A stretch of DNA of 64,000 nucleotides from Mycolicibacterium aubagnense (GCF_010730955.1 NZ_AP022577.1:5991482-6055481), one strand, 5' to 3'. Shown: positions 7,973-16,156, counted from the first letter of the stretch. The notes: a model not told the origin generated them from the letters alone. Numbers and translations: made by a program.

Positions 7973-8752
7973 TTACAAACGCGAAATCTCAACGCCGTCA
8001 ACAAGGTTCAGGATCAGGGTGTTGTCCCGCGTCGAGGAACTGTCGTCGGCGAGCCCGAACACATGAGTGTTACCCCTCCACGCGCTGTAGCGAATGTGGT
8101 AATGCCCGTGGAACATCAGCGCCGGCCGGGTCGCGTCGACCACAGTCCCCACGCGCGCACGGTGCTCATCGGCAATGGCGATTTGGCTGGGCGGGAAGAG
8201 ATTCGAGGGAAGTCCAGGGATGTGTACGCCCGTGGGCGCATCGTGGGAGACGATCACATCGACTTGTCCGCCGGCGACCGCCCGAGCCACGTCGCAGTCA
8301 GAGAGGTGCTCCTCCGGCCACCACGACACGCCCTCTTTGCGCATGTGACTGTCGACGGAATGCGCTCCGCCCAAAGCCATCCAGGTAAAGCCGTGCCAGT
8401 TCCATCGCAGACCTCGATGCAAGTGGAACACATGCGAGCTGATCTGTCGCAGGCCGGTGTCTGGGTCGACCGGCAACGCAAGGAGTCCCGGGAAGTACTC
8501 GTGATTGCCATCGACGACGAGCAGTATCACGTCATGTTTGGTGCACGCGTCTTCGACGGCGCCGAGGTAGCGTTCGGTGCCCAATCCTGGTGTCCAGTAA
8601 CCGAAATCTCCGAGCTGGATCACAACCCGGATGCCGCGCAGTGCCGCCGACCAGACGGTGGTGCATGCCCGGTGCGTATTGCCGTGCCAGTCACCAGCGA
8701 GCATGACGGCGGCTGGTCCCGGCTCGGCGAGTGGGTTGTCGATACCAGGCAT
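7973..8752 (-). CDS. Calcineurin-like metallophosphoesterase
   Basis: The 259-residue protein has all the metal-binding blocks of the family in order: GDWHGN (Asp21, His23), GDFGYW (Asp49), GNHE (83-85), SHDAP, and GHYH near the C terminus. These hold two metal ions that hydrolyse phosphoesters of nucleotides, nucleic acids or proteins; the substrate is not evident. GAGGAAACGAACGG precedes ATG 8752. The gene originally followed a small gene (stop at 8776-8778) whose body is now separated from it by an IS3-type insertion, so its transcription may be altered. Confidence 0.88.
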   Translation of the reverse strand: MPGIDNPLAEPGPAAVMLAGDWHGNTHRACTTVWSAALRGIRVVIQLGDFGYWTPGLGTERYLGAVEDACTKHDVILLVVDGNHEYFPGLLALPVDPDTGLRQISSHVFHLHRGLRWNWHGFTWMALGGAHSVDSHMRKEGVSWWPEEHLSDCDVARAVAGGQVDVIVSHDAPTGVHIPGLPSNLFPPSQIAIADEHRARVGTVVDATRPALMFHGHYHIRYSAWRGNTHVFGLADDSSSTRDNTLILNLVDGVEISRL

Positions 8753-8843
8753 GGTCCGTTCGTTTCCTCGTGGTGCTAGTCGAATCCAAGCATGGCCGCT
8801 AGCTCGTTAAAGGGTCTGCTGCACGATCAGGTGACAGTTTCGG

Positions 8844-9700
8844 TCACGCGGCCTGACTGGCCGGTGTGGTCATGATTGCTTCGAATTCGATCGGGGTCAA
8901 CCGCCCGAGGCCGGACTGGCGGCGGCGCCGGTGGTAGGTGCGCTCGATCCAGGTGACGATCGCGATACGGAGTTGTTCTCGGGTGTCCCAGCGGCGGCGG
9001 TCGAGCACGTTCTTCTGCAGCAGGCTAAAGAAGCTCTCCATGGCGGCGTTGTCGCCGGCGGCTCCGACACGGCCCATAGAGCCGACCATCTCGTGTTGAT
9101 TCAAGGCGTGTACGAATTTCCTTGACCGGAACTGAGATCCGCGATCCGAGTGCAGAATGCACCCGCGACATCTCCGCGTCGGGCTACCGCGCTGTGTAGT
9201 GCCCGGATGGCCAGTTGTGACTTCATTCGGGAGTCGATGCTGTAGCCGACGATCCGGTTGGAGAACACGTCCTTAATCGCACAGAGGTAGAGCTTGCCCT
9301 CACCGGTGCGGTGCTCAGTGATGTCACTGAGCCACAACTGATTTGGCCCTTCAGCGGTGAAGTCACGCTCGACAAGATCGTCGTGCACCGGCGGCCCGAC
9401 TTTGCCGTTCTTGCCGCGTTTCTTACCAAACACGCTCCACAGTCGATTCTGCGAGCAGATCCGCCATGCGGTGCGCTCGGCCATCGGCTCGCCGGCATCG
9501 CGCGCCTCCTCCACGAGGTAGCGGTAGCCGAACTCCGGATCGTCTGCGTGCGCGTCGAACAGCGCATTGGCGCGGTAGGCCTCGATGAGTTCGGCCTCGG
9601 TGATGGGGTCGGCCAGCCAGCGGTAATACGGTTGGCGGGAGAGCTTGAGTACCCGGCACGTCACCGCGACGGGGATCCCGTCGGCGGCGAGCTCTTTCAC
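8844..9700 (-). pseudogene. IS3-family transposase OrfB, DDE integrase, frameshifted
   Basis: OrfB starts at GTG 9700, overlapping the orfA stop (GTGA). The N-terminal half covers HTH_21 and the first catalytic Asp in LWLSDITEH; the second half contains the Glu in NAAMESFFSLLQKN. The second catalytic Asp, in ILHSDRGSQF, is encoded in a different frame between about 9135 and 9180. One base gain or loss near 9170-9180 therefore separates the two parts, and as given no intact DDE enzyme can be made. Either the IS is inactive or the base is a sequencing error; everything else matches the family. Confidence 0.85.
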
Positions 9701-10005
9701 GAGCGGGTAGACCCTTTTCCCGGCAGATTGGCCTGCGATAAATACGCTGCGGCCCGACGCAGCACCTCGTTCTCTTGCTCTAGCAGTTTGATCCGCCGTC
9801 GGGCTTCGCGCAGCTCACCGGACTCGCTGGCGCTCTTGCCGGGCTTGGTGCCTTCGTCGATGTCGGCCTGACGGAGCCATTTCTGCAGCGTCATCGGGTG
9901 CACTCCGAAATCGGTGGCGATCTGCTCGATCGTTACACCGTCATCGCGGTTGCGAGCGACCCGGACGACGTCGTCGCGGAACTCGCGGGGGTAGGGCCTT
10001 GCCAT
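9697..10005 (-). CDS. IS3-family transposase OrfA
   Basis: This 102-residue protein has an N-terminal helix-turn-helix (VTIEQIATDFGVHPMTLQKW) and a C-terminal leucine-zipper-like helix (ELREARRRIKLLEQENEVLR), the normal OrfA design for binding IS ends and forming the OrfAB transposase. ATG 10005 begins the conserved MARPYPREF segment. In IS3 elements an OrfAB fusion made by -1 frameshifting is the active enzyme; a GGGAAAAGGG run near 9712-9722 could serve as slippery region, but I cannot confirm this. Confidence 0.88.
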   Translation of the reverse strand: MARPYPREFRDDVVRVARNRDDGVTIEQIATDFGVHPMTLQKWLRQADIDEGTKPGKSASESGELREARRRIKLLEQENEVLRRAAAYLSQANLPGKGSTRS

Positions 10006-10045
10006 GGGGACATCCTTCCAGCCCGCCCATGCTGGGCAAGCCAAC

Positions 10046-10318
10046 TCAGATGTCACCTATTCGTGCAGCAGACCCAAACGGCCTCGTGCAAGCAATGCGT
10101 TCGGCGTGTTCCCGGCCGTCGCCGCCGGCAACGAAGTCTGTGAGACCGACATGCTCCGCGCACCGTTTGCAGACGGGAAGGTGCCCCAAAGGGCCGGCGT
10201 CGGCGACGCCGTTGGCGGGGTTGACGCAGCGGGCGAACCACTGACACTGCACCTCGAGTTCGGGGTCGCCGTGCTGGCCGGGTGGGTAGACCCGCGCGTC
10301 GATTCTGAGCTGGCTCAT
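10046..10318 (-). pseudogene. Small gene interrupted by the IS3 element (3' end at 8776-8811)
   Basis: From ATG 10318 the frame reads 81 residues containing four Cys that could form a zinc site (CQWFARC ... CKRC), then enters the IS at 10075 and stops at 10046. If the IS and one AAA are removed, the frame continues through 8811-8776 as NELAAMLGFD and a stop, giving an original protein of about 91 residues. The last ten native residues are now replaced by ARIGDI-type IS sequence. CAAGGAG precedes the start. Function unknown; similar small zinc-binding proteins occur in this gene bank. Confidence 0.75.
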
Positions 10319-10366
10319 CGGATCTCCTTGCAGTGCAGCGCTGTCTGCGTCAGGGAATCTGCGCAC

Positions 10367-10507
10367 TCAAGCTGGGAGCTCCCGGTAGTCGAACCGGTAG
10401 CCCTCTCCTGCGAGGTAGTTCTGCAGGCTGCCGCTGCCCTCGTCGGCGTAGTAGCCGTCGGGGTCGCATTCGCGGCGGATGTGGCTGAGTACGTCATCGA
10501 CCGGGTC
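10367..10507 (-). other. Coding-like open frame lacking a normal start codon, possibly frameshifted continuation of the upstream gene
   Basis: The frame encodes VDDVLSHIRRECDPDGYYAD and ends YRFDYRELPA at 10367, clearly protein-like in codon use, but has no ATG/GTG/TTG between the upstream in-frame stop and its first residues. It begins exactly where the preceding small gene ends (near 10494-10507), so a single-base error joining the two is the simplest explanation. Confidence 0.4.
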
Positions 10508-10706
10508 GGTTCATGGCTTGCCACATGGTCGTGGGGCTCCCGTCGTCGGCGTACACCGTCGCCACCGGGTATTCCGTGTGGATGTCGTTGGGGTAAGAAC
10601 CGTCCATGAAGCGCACGGTAGGAGCGCCATTGCGCCAGCCGAGCCCGCGGCGCGAATTCACTACCGTCTTCGACGCCGCTGGGCTAGCCGTGCCACTCGA
10701 ATTCAC
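10494..10706 (-). CDS. Small protein, unknown function (perhaps fused to the next frame)
   Basis: This is a 70-residue open frame from GTG 10706 (or GTG 10661), overlapping the end of the upstream gene by about 20 bases. The C-terminal part (EYPVATVYADDGSPTTMWQA) looks genuinely coding; the N-terminal 15 residues may not be. No domain is recognised. See the adjacent start-less frame for a possible continuation. Confidence 0.4.
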   Translation of the reverse strand: MNSSGTASPAASKTVVNSRRGLGWRNGAPTVRFMDGSYPNDIHTEYPVATVYADDGSPTTMWQAMNRPGR

Positions 10707-10932
10707 GGCCTACCAGGTCTGAGAGGTCTGCGCACTCGGTGACCTTGGCGTAGTAGCCGGCTTCTTTGTCGACGGCGTTGCCGTCACCAGTGCGGGGCAG
10801 GATGTTGTCTCCGGCCCAGTCGTCCATTTGGTCGGAATCAGTGAGGTCGGACGGGACGGGTACGTCGAACGTCTCCGTGTGCTCGTGTTCCTCGCCGTCG
10901 TACACGTCGGTGAAGGCCACCGTGATCTGCAT
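10684..10932 (-). CDS. Small acidic protein, unknown function
   Basis: This is an 82-residue strongly acidic protein starting MQITVAFTDVYDGEEHEHTE, probably a small beta-rich fold. AGGAC lies eight bases before ATG 10932. It belongs to a run of five or more small minus-strand genes. No family recognised. Confidence 0.6.
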   Translation of the reverse strand: MQITVAFTDVYDGEEHEHTETFDVPVPSDLTDSDQMDDWAGDNILPRTGDGNAVDKEAGYYAKVTECADLSDLVGREFEWHG

Positions 10933-11023
10933 GTGGTTGTCCTGTCTCGGGATCTTGAAGTGGCGTCGGTGCGAGCTGCGGTCTTTCCGTGCTACCGGGT
11001 GATCGCGGGGAATTCCTGGTCGC

Positions 11024-11188
11024 CTAGGTGCCGGGTACTCCGACCGAGTAAGCCAATGCCCCGCATTCTGGGCATTGGCCTGATGGCACCGTCCCACCGG
11101 GTTCGATTCGTTCGAGCAGATCGGTGATCGGCTCCAATTCGCTTACCTGACAGGTCAATCCGCAGTTGTCGCAGCATGCCTGTGTCAT
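11024..11188 (-). CDS. 54-residue zinc-ribbon protein
   Basis: The protein contains CCDNCGLTC near the start and CPECG towards the end, a C-x2-C pair at each side of a helix (ITDLLERI), as in one-zinc rubredoxin-like or zinc-ribbon knuckles. A GGGGGAG ribosome site lies just upstream of ATG 11188. It is shorter than many gene callers accept. The role is unknown; similar mini zinc-ribbon proteins recur in phage and plasmid gene banks of mycobacteria. Confidence 0.7.
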   Translation of the reverse strand: MTQACCDNCGLTCQVSELEPITDLLERIEPGGTVPSGQCPECGALAYSVGVPGT

Positions 11189-11235
11189 CAGTCTCCCCCG
11201 GGTGGTTTTCGAGCGCGTTCGACCTCGCGGTCGTT

Positions 11236-11487
11236 TCAGCGCACCAGCGCCGAGAAGCCGAAGGCTTCCAGTGCTTCTTGCCAGCTGTCGAAACTGCGAT
11301 CCAGGTCCCAGTCGGCGTCGGCGCCGAAGTCGCTAGCCGCGTAGGACCACCGCCCCGAACTGTTCCGTGACACCGCAACCGCGACACCGTCGTCGGACCA
11401 GACGCGGACCTCGTCTGCGTCGCTCTCTGCGTGAAAGTCTGAGCTGATGTCATCGTCGCCGCGGCAGAACTGCAGGCGTTCACTCAT
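11236..11487 (-). CDS. Small acidic protein, unknown function
   Basis: This 83-residue protein (MSERLQFCRGDDDISSDFHA...) is rich in Asp, Ser and Trp. The second ATG (11487) is preferred because AAAGGATC lies at good spacing; the ATG at 11493 is too close to it. The helical end SWQEALEAFGF resembles many small phage-type proteins. No family recognised. Confidence 0.65.
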   Translation of the reverse strand: MSERLQFCRGDDDISSDFHAESDADEVRVWSDDGVAVAVSRNSSGRWSYAASDFGADADWDLDRSFDSWQEALEAFGFSALVR

Positions 11488-11515
11488 GTTCATGATCCTT
11501 TCGGTGGAAACGTGA

Positions 11516-11797
11516 TCAGCGTTTGAGCGCGGAGAGGCCCGACTGGTCGATGACCAGATTCACGGGCTCGTCGGGACCGCTGCCGTAGCGCCGAGTCAGG
11601 CAGGTGTGCAGCTTCTGGTAATCGGCTTCCTGCGCCAGCGGCCGTGAGCGCACGTAGTCGACAGTGGCGTCGCTGTGCTCGTCGACGCGGGCGTAGCTCA
11701 TGACGTTCCCGGAAGTGCAGTGGCCCAGGGAATCCAGGAACACCGCCAGTGGTTCACCATCGTCTTCGAGTACGTAGGCGACGCGGTAATCGCGCAT
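11516..11797 (-). CDS. Small protein, unknown function
   Basis: This is a 93-residue protein beginning MRDYRVAYVLEDDGEPLAVF, with alternating strands and helices. AAAGGACC lies about seven bases before ATG 11797. Part of the minus-strand small-gene series; no recognisable domain. Confidence 0.65.
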   Translation of the reverse strand: MRDYRVAYVLEDDGEPLAVFLDSLGHCTSGNVMSYARVDEHSDATVDYVRSRPLAQEADYQKLHTCLTRRYGSGPDEPVNLVIDQSGLSALKR

Positions 11798-11818
11798 GTG
11801 TCAGGTCCTTTCGGTGTA

Positions 11819-12169
11819 TCAGTCGCGAACTGCTCGGGCGCAGTTGTGCAACCCGTCGCCGCTGAGGCTGGTGTAGTCGAAATCAGCGCGCCGGCCTTTC
11901 CACGACGCGGCATCGCCGGGCCCGTGCGGTGCTTCGCTGCGGCCGTCAAGCAGCCATGGCCACAGCTGGCCGGCGAGCTCGTGGGCGGTGTGGCGATCGA
12001 TGAAGAAGAGTTCAGAGTTGCCGCCGTAGCCGTCGTCGTCGAAGTACTCCCAGACGCAGATGATTCGGGTAACGGTGAGTAGCTGGATTCGGCCCAGCAC
12101 ACGGTTGATGTCCTCGGGGGTGTAGCCCTGGGAGAACCGTGCCTCGAATTCGCTCAGGTCGCCGTACAT
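11819..12169 (-). CDS. Small protein, unknown function
   Basis: This is a 116-residue protein (MYGDLSEFEARFSQGYTPED...) with an N-terminal helical segment that could be a short dimerisation helix and a central beta-rich part (RIICVWEYFDDDGYGGNSEL). It is the first gene of the minus-strand run that ends at the IS3 insertion. No homologous family recognised. Confidence 0.65.
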   Translation of the reverse strand: MYGDLSEFEARFSQGYTPEDINRVLGRIQLLTVTRIICVWEYFDDDGYGGNSELFFIDRHTAHELAGQLWPWLLDGRSEAPHGPGDAASWKGRRADFDYTSLSGDGLHNCARAVRD

Positions 12170-12319
12170 CTCGATCTCTTTTCCCCGGTGTGATCACTGC
12201 ATGCACCAGCTGCGGACGCTAGGGCGCGCTGCCACCCCAACTCCGATGCGGCGCGCCTCGGCGCAACTGGACATACCACCTGTGGTCAGCTCGGCCCCAT
12301 CAAAGTGAAAGGACAGGGG

Positions 12320-12487
12320 ATGGTGCAGGATTCGCAGGCTGGAGCTGAGGCCTTGGAGGAACAGCACGGGCACTGGGGCGATCACAGCCAATACCCGGTG
12401 GCGGACTGGCAGTATGAGGTCGGCAACGGCGACACCCGACTCGGCTACTGGCCCTGGGTCGCGGAGAAGATCGCCACCGCACCATGA
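12320..12487 (+). CDS. Small protein, unknown function
   Basis: This 55-residue protein starts at ATG 12320 behind AAAGGACAGGGG and ends with a Trp/Tyr-rich tail (LGYWPWVAEKIATAP). Its stop overlaps the next start (ATGA), so the two are translationally coupled. It opens the plus-strand bank that runs to about 15.4 kb. Confidence 0.55.
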   Translation: MVQDSQAGAEALEEQHGHWGDHSQYPVADWQYEVGNGDTRLGYWPWVAEKIATAP

Positions 12488-12744
12488 GTGAATGGAAACT
12501 GCAGCACGTCACCGGTACACGAACCACGTATGCCCGCGAGCTCGAAGGACTCGACCGCATCGTCGCCTACGTCGACTTCGATCAGTGGGAAGACGAGAGC
12601 ACCCCGCCGTTCTATGAATGGTCTGTCCAGGATAGCTCGTGCGGGAAAGTGTTCGAGCAGGATTACGTCGACGGAACCGTCGGCTTGGAAGCCGCGAAAA
12701 GGGCGGCCGACAACGCCGCGGGCCGGCTGTTTCCGGGACGATGA
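12484..12744 (+). CDS. Small protein, unknown function
   Basis: This 86-residue protein begins MSEWKLQHVTGTRTTYAREL and contains a C-terminal helix (GLEAAKRAADNAAGRLF), an alpha/beta layout seen in small phage proteins. It overlaps its neighbours on both sides by four bases (ATGA), indicating a tight operon. Confidence 0.65.
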   Translation: MSEWKLQHVTGTRTTYARELEGLDRIVAYVDFDQWEDESTPPFYEWSVQDSSCGKVFEQDYVDGTVGLEAAKRAADNAAGRLFPGR

Positions 12745-13079
12745 CCCAAGCGTTGCGTCATCTTCAGAGCGTTTGTCACGACCCCCAAGGTGAGTGGTGC
12801 GCATCGCCGCAGTGGCCTAACGTGCACGGCATGCGCAAAGCGGAAGCAATCCAAGCCGTTGCCGAACTCCAGGCTCACGTCACCGAGCTGGCGCCCGCTG
12901 TAAAACGGCTAGGCCTTCCCATGGACATTGACAGCATCATCGAAGAGCTCAAACAGCTTGAGGCACTGGCCCGTAGCTCTTACACAGCACGGATGTCACA
13001 AGTGGTGGTGGTCCGTGTGACAGAGCTGTCCCGGAGACTGTCAGCCGCCGTCCCAGAGGCGCAGGTACGCCTGAACTGA
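12741..13079 (+). CDS. Small helical protein, unknown function
   Basis: From ATG 12741 (ATGA overlap with the previous stop) the frame gives 112 residues; the last 80 are mostly helical (RKAEAIQAVAELQAHVTELA... IIEELKQLEALARSSYTARM), possibly a coiled coil. An internal ATG at 12831 would start just at the helical part and cannot be excluded. No family recognised. Confidence 0.6.
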   Translation: MTQALRHLQSVCHDPQGEWCASPQWPNVHGMRKAEAIQAVAELQAHVTELAPAVKRLGLPMDIDSIIEELKQLEALARSSYTARMSQVVVVRVTELSRRLSAAVPEAQVRLN

Positions 13080-13175
13080 CTCCGTGGCGGTCGGCGTGTC
13101 CTCGCGCCCCGGCCGCCGGTTTGAGCGGATTGCTGTTGTGCTGTGCCGACCAGCACACGTGAGGAGAACCGCGAC

Positions 13176-13541
13176 ATGGCGCTGACACTGGACGAGCTTT
13201 ACCGCCGCATCGACGACCTGCATCTCGATGAGCTCGATTTGATTATCACCCGTGACGGAAGCGGATTCGCGGTCGAAGATGACCGTCGCGGTGGTGGTGT
13301 CCACGACATTGGTTCCAGCTACGAGGTTCCCGACTCAGCTGACGAACACGGCCGGTACGTGTTCAGCGCCGGTCCCTGGACCGCGTACCAGTACCACAGC
13401 TCGTACACCGCGCCGAACCGCGGCAACTATGAGCGCGAGATCGAGGACCTGGCCAACGGTGACGTCGTGCGGGTTCTGGTCGGTGTTACCGCGATCAGCG
13501 AGAACGACACCTGGGTGTTCGCGATCCGCTCGGAGGACTGA
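13176..13541 (+). CDS. Small acidic protein, unknown function
   Basis: This is a 121-residue protein starting MALTLDELYRRIDDLHLDEL, with a helical start followed by beta-rich sequence. GAGGAGAAC provides a clear ribosome site for ATG 13176. It is followed at 3-base spacing by the next gene, so it belongs to the same operon. Confidence 0.7.
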   Translation: MALTLDELYRRIDDLHLDELDLIITRDGSGFAVEDDRRGGGVHDIGSSYEVPDSADEHGRYVFSAGPWTAYQYHSSYTAPNRGNYEREIEDLANGDVVRVLVGVTAISENDTWVFAIRSED

Positions 13542-13544
13542 CCG

Positions 13545-13757
13545 GTGACATGGCCCACGGCCGGTGACCGTGTTGCATTCACCCTGGCGCCCAGCGAAGA
13601 CGTGCGCACCGGGACGGTGGTCGAGGTCCGCGATCCAGTCCCGCAACGGGACCCGCGGATACGCAGCGTCGACAACACCACGCACGTGCTCATCGCCGAC
13701 GACCGCGGCGGCCAAGCTGCGGTCGAACTGAGTGCCATCCAGAAACTGGAGGACTGA
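13545..13757 (+). CDS. Small SH3-like beta-barrel protein (predicted)
   Basis: The 70-residue protein starts with GTG and has the GDRVAFTL ... RTGTVVEVRDP ... THVLIADDRG pattern of small SH3/KOW-like barrels: a G-D-x-V strand, a 'G-x-V-x-E-V' strand and a later exposed strand. Other small genes of this window show the same pattern (for example 33068-33235). Function unknown, probably protein- or nucleic-acid-binding. Confidence 0.65.
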   Translation: MTWPTAGDRVAFTLAPSEDVRTGTVVEVRDPVPQRDPRIRSVDNTTHVLIADDRGGQAAVELSAIQKLED

Positions 13758-13759
13758 AC

Positions 13760-14008
13760 GTGGCTGGATTCACCGCGTGGCTCGACACTTTCGTCGACGA
13801 GAAAGGCCTCGACCTCGAGCACCGATTCGATGTCGAGGGGCCTGAGTGGGGCTGGAATTCGATCCCGCTCTCAGTCGTCATCGACACAGCGAAGCAGACC
13901 AGCTCCGCTGAGCAGGAGCAGATTAAGAGCACGTTGGTCGCGATCGACTTCAAGAACGGCGATGTGCTGCATTTCTTCGAACATCTCGCCAAAGCACTTG
14001 CGCACTAG
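13760..14008 (+). CDS. Small protein, unknown function
   Basis: This 82-residue protein starts at GTG 13760, two bases after the previous stop. MAGFTAWLDTFVDEKGLDLE suggests an amphipathic helix followed by alternating strands, and it ends with a helix (HFFEHLAKALAH). Several phage proteins have similar 'FxxWLxxFxxEKGLD' starts, but I cannot name a family. Confidence 0.65.
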   Translation: MAGFTAWLDTFVDEKGLDLEHRFDVEGPEWGWNSIPLSVVIDTAKQTSSAEQEQIKSTLVAIDFKNGDVLHFFEHLAKALAH

Positions 14009-14038
14009 CGCGCCTGATTCGACGACGAAGGGCACAGG

Positions 14039-14326
14039 ATGTCTGACCGGTTCTGGGATGCGATCCGCGACGTGTTGACAGCCGCGGGGGAAGCAAAAAC
14101 CGCCGATGAGCTGATCGCGGCTGTGGCCGCTGGCCCTGACCAGGCGGCGGGCTCGGGCGATGCGTTCTTCGCCGGATCCGGTGGCGATGACCAGCTGTTT
14201 GACGCGCTGGACCGAAACGCTTGGGAGGTGTTCGACGTCAAGGCACGCTATTGGTGGAAGGCCCGGTCCACACGGGACAACAGCGTGATCGAGTACGTCG
14301 AAGGCGATGTGAAGAAACTGCGATGA
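14039..14326 (+). CDS. Small protein, unknown function
   Basis: This is a 95-residue protein (MSDRFWDAIRDVLTAAGEAK...) with an N-terminal helical region and a basic, aromatic C-terminal strand region (DVKARYWWKARSTRDNSVIE). The start ATG 14039 follows GGCACAGG. No recognised domain. Confidence 0.6.
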   Translation: MSDRFWDAIRDVLTAAGEAKTADELIAAVAAGPDQAAGSGDAFFAGSGGDDQLFDALDRNAWEVFDVKARYWWKARSTRDNSVIEYVEGDVKKLR

Positions 14327-14351
14327 CGGCACGTAGCGGTGGGCAGACTCC

Positions 14352-14531
14352 ATGAGGATCGTCATTCACGCCCCGGTCATCCATTCGTTCATCCACCCCG
14401 CCGGACTTCCCCGCAGCGAGGCTGTGAACATTGCTCAAGGGCTCACCGCGGCTCTGGCCGACATGGGGATCCGGGTCGAACCCAGTGAGATCGAGATCCT
14501 GCCCGATTCCGAATGCTCGTGCCGGGATTGA
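14352..14531 (+). CDS. Small protein, unknown function
   Basis: This 59-residue protein begins [20 protein letters not shown] and ends with CSC near the C terminus (SECSCRD). One helix ([18 protein letters not shown]) lies between two strands. Too small for most gene callers; supported by codon-like composition and its position 25 bases after the previous gene. Confidence 0.5.
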   Translation: MRIVIHAPVIHSFIHPAGLPRSEAVNIAQGLTAALADMGIRVEPSEIEILPDSECSCRD

Positions 14532-14550
14532 CAATCCACGAAGGAGAGAC

Positions 14551-15075
14551 GTGATACCAGCTGCGACGCAGACGGTCGTGATCTACACCGACGGCGCCTG
14601 CCATGGAAACCCCGGGCCGGGAGGCTGGGGAGCGGTGCTGCGGTTTGGTGAACACGAGAAACAACTATTCGGCGGCGAGAAAACCACCACCAACAACCGC
14701 ATGGAGTTGATGGCTGCGATCGTTGCGCTGGAAACGCTCACCGAGCGTTATCCGGTGCAGTTGTGGACCGACTCGCAGTATGTGCGTAACGGCATCACGA
14801 GTTGGATCGCCGGTTGGAAACGCAAGGGCTGGAAGACCTCGACTGGCCAGCCGGTGAAGAACATCGACCTATGGCAGCGACTCGACAGTGTTGCGGCTGG
14901 GTTCGCAGTGGACTGGCAGTGGGTGAAAGGCCATGCCGGCCATGAAGGTAACGAGCTGGCGGACAAACTCGCCACTCGCGGGGCCATCGAATGCGGTGGA
15001 TCGACCGGTGCAGTCGACGCACCGCGAAGCACCGGCAACCGCGGGGGCTCGCGACGCGGACGCCGCCCCCGGTGA
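14551..15075 (+). CDS. rnhA: Ribonuclease HI
   Basis: The 174-residue protein has the complete RNase HI catalytic set: Asp14 in [16 protein letters not shown], Glu52 in NNRMELMA, Asp74 in WTDSQYV and Asp138 in [12 protein letters not shown], with the supporting His128. It cleaves RNA in RNA/DNA hybrids using Mg2+. GTG 14551 follows AAGGAG at ideal spacing. The C-terminal 30 residues are a Gly/Arg-rich tail not needed for activity. Such extra RNase HI copies travel on phages and plasmids, where they can remove primers or R-loops; the surrounding small genes fit that context. Confidence 0.93.
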   Translation: MIPAATQTVVIYTDGACHGNPGPGGWGAVLRFGEHEKQLFGGEKTTTNNRMELMAAIVALETLTERYPVQLWTDSQYVRNGITSWIAGWKRKGWKTSTGQPVKNIDLWQRLDSVAAGFAVDWQWVKGHAGHEGNELADKLATRGAIECGGSTGAVDAPRSTGNRGGSRRGRRPR

Positions 15076-15110
15076 GCCGCGCGGCCACTCGGTGAGAGCG
15101 GAGAAGAGAA

Positions 15111-15407
15111 TTGACCGTCTACATCGACGATATGCAGAGGCTCGCGCGGGTGGGCCGGCTACAGGCCCGATGGTCACACCTGATGGCCGACACCGACGAC
15201 GAGCTGCACGCGTTCGCTGCTCAGCTTGGACTGCGGCGGGCCTGGCATCAGAAACCAGGCACCGCGATCTCCCACTACGACGTCACTGAGACGAAACGTC
15301 AACTGGCCCTGCGTCTTGGCGCGGTACCGATCGGCTACATGAGCCGTGAGTCGATGGATCTGATCAGGCGCCGTCGCGCGACTCTGCATAACTCCGGGGA
15401 TTGTTGA
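15111..15407 (+). CDS. DUF4031-domain protein
   Basis: The 98-residue protein starts at TTG 15111 with MTVYIDDM, and continues with WSHLMADTDDELHAFAAQLG and HYDVTETKRQLALRLGAVPI, the conserved blocks of the DUF4031 family (about 90 residues, common in actinobacteria and their phages). The role of this family is not established. GGAGAAGAG upstream supports the TTG start, and it lies 35 bases after the RNase HI gene in the same direction. Confidence 0.82.
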   Translation: MTVYIDDMQRLARVGRLQARWSHLMADTDDELHAFAAQLGLRRAWHQKPGTAISHYDVTETKRQLALRLGAVPIGYMSRESMDLIRRRRATLHNSGDC

Positions 15408-15449
15408 CGATGCTTTCGACAAGGAATACCGATCGCGCGTACTTTCGGA

Positions 15450-15686
15450 CTACTGCACCAGTTGAAGGGTCAAGCCCAGAAAGTCGGTGAGGTCACGCAC
15501 CGAGATGAATCCGAGTGGTGACGTGCTGTAGTGGCCGGCGTTGATCGCCTCCTGCAGCGCAACGACTTTCTGCTCGTCAGTCCGACGATCAGGCCACCGT
15601 TCAAGCACCGTAGTGGCGATATCGGTGTGTTCGATGACAATCGGGCTGGGATCGTAGGAAAGAGTGTCTTTGACAGAGACCTTCAT
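15450..15686 (-). CDS. Small protein, unknown function
   Basis: This is a 78-residue protein, MKVSVKDTLSYDPSPIVIEH and on, with a helical middle (DEQKVVALQEAINAG). AAAGGAACC lies six bases before ATG 15686. Convergent with the DUF4031 gene. No family recognised. Confidence 0.6.
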   Translation of the reverse strand: MKVSVKDTLSYDPSPIVIEHTDIATTVLERWPDRRTDEQKVVALQEAINAGHYSTSPLGFISVRDLTDFLGLTLQLVQ

Positions 15687-15791
15687 GCGGTTCCTTTCTA
15701 ACTTGATTCGCTGATCAACGGCATTGGCGAGCAGTAGTTCTCGAGCGCAAATACGCTAGGCCGCAGCATCTTTGAGCGCGACTGGTGCCTG

Positions 15792-15983
15792 TCAGTCCCA
15801 GCGTCCGCGCGCATCTTCTCGGTCGGCGCAGTTACCACAGAAGCCGTCGTAGCCCTCACCGTCATCGGCGTCCTCTGCGCATCCCTCGGTTCGGCACTGA
15901 GAGTTCTCGTGATCCTCGCACCGGCCGTTGTAGTGATCATCGCCCGGTTCAGCGCACCCGTTCCATCCACACGCCGCGCTCAC
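15792..15983 (-). CDS. Small Cys-rich protein, probably zinc-binding
   Basis: The 63-residue protein contains seven Cys in patterns such as CGWNGC, CEDHENSQCRTEGC and CGNC, suggesting two small zinc knuckles. The GTG start at 15983 overlaps the previous stop (GTGA), a better choice than ATG 16004, which is too near its Shine-Dalgarno. Function unknown. Confidence 0.6.
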   Translation of the reverse strand: MSAACGWNGCAEPGDDHYNGRCEDHENSQCRTEGCAEDADDGEGYDGFCGNCADREDARGRWD

Positions 15984-16156
15984 GAGCGCGCTGCCTTCTC
16001 GCATGCCTCCTGGGCGGTTGACGCTTCGACGTGGTCAGCCCACGGCTGGTAGCCGTAGTACTGCAAATCTCCCTCGACCTGATGCTCGCCTTCGACAGCT
16101 CCGAAGACGAGCAGCGTCCCGTCGCAATGCGCACCGATCACCGTGTACTTCGCCAT
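15980..16156 (-). CDS. Small protein, unknown function
   Basis: This 58-residue protein (MAKYTVIGAHCDGTLLVFGA...) has a short beta-rich start and a helical end (STAQEACEKAARS). It overlaps the downstream Cys-rich gene by four bases. Its sequence pattern, 'xxTVIGxxxDGTxLVFGxVEG', suggests a small ubiquitin-like or beta-grasp fold, but that is a guess. Confidence 0.6.
   Translation of the reverse strand: MAKYTVIGAHCDGTLLVFGAVEGEHQVEGDLQYYGYQPWADHVEASTAQEACEKAARS

Larger units (their letters stand above)
8812..10075 (-). mobile_element. IS3-family insertion sequence, 1264 bp, with terminal inverted repeats and 3-bp target duplication
   Basis: The ends match at 23 of 25 positions: GGGTCTGCTGCACGA then TC/AT then AGGTGACA, at 8812-8836 and, inverted, 10051-10075. 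AAA flanks both sides (8809-8811 and 10076-10078), as expected for a 3-bp duplication. Inside are orfA (HTH/leucine-zipper) and orfB (DDE integrase), minus strand. Removing the element plus one AAA rejoins a small gene in frame, which confirms the boundaries. Confidence 0.93.
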
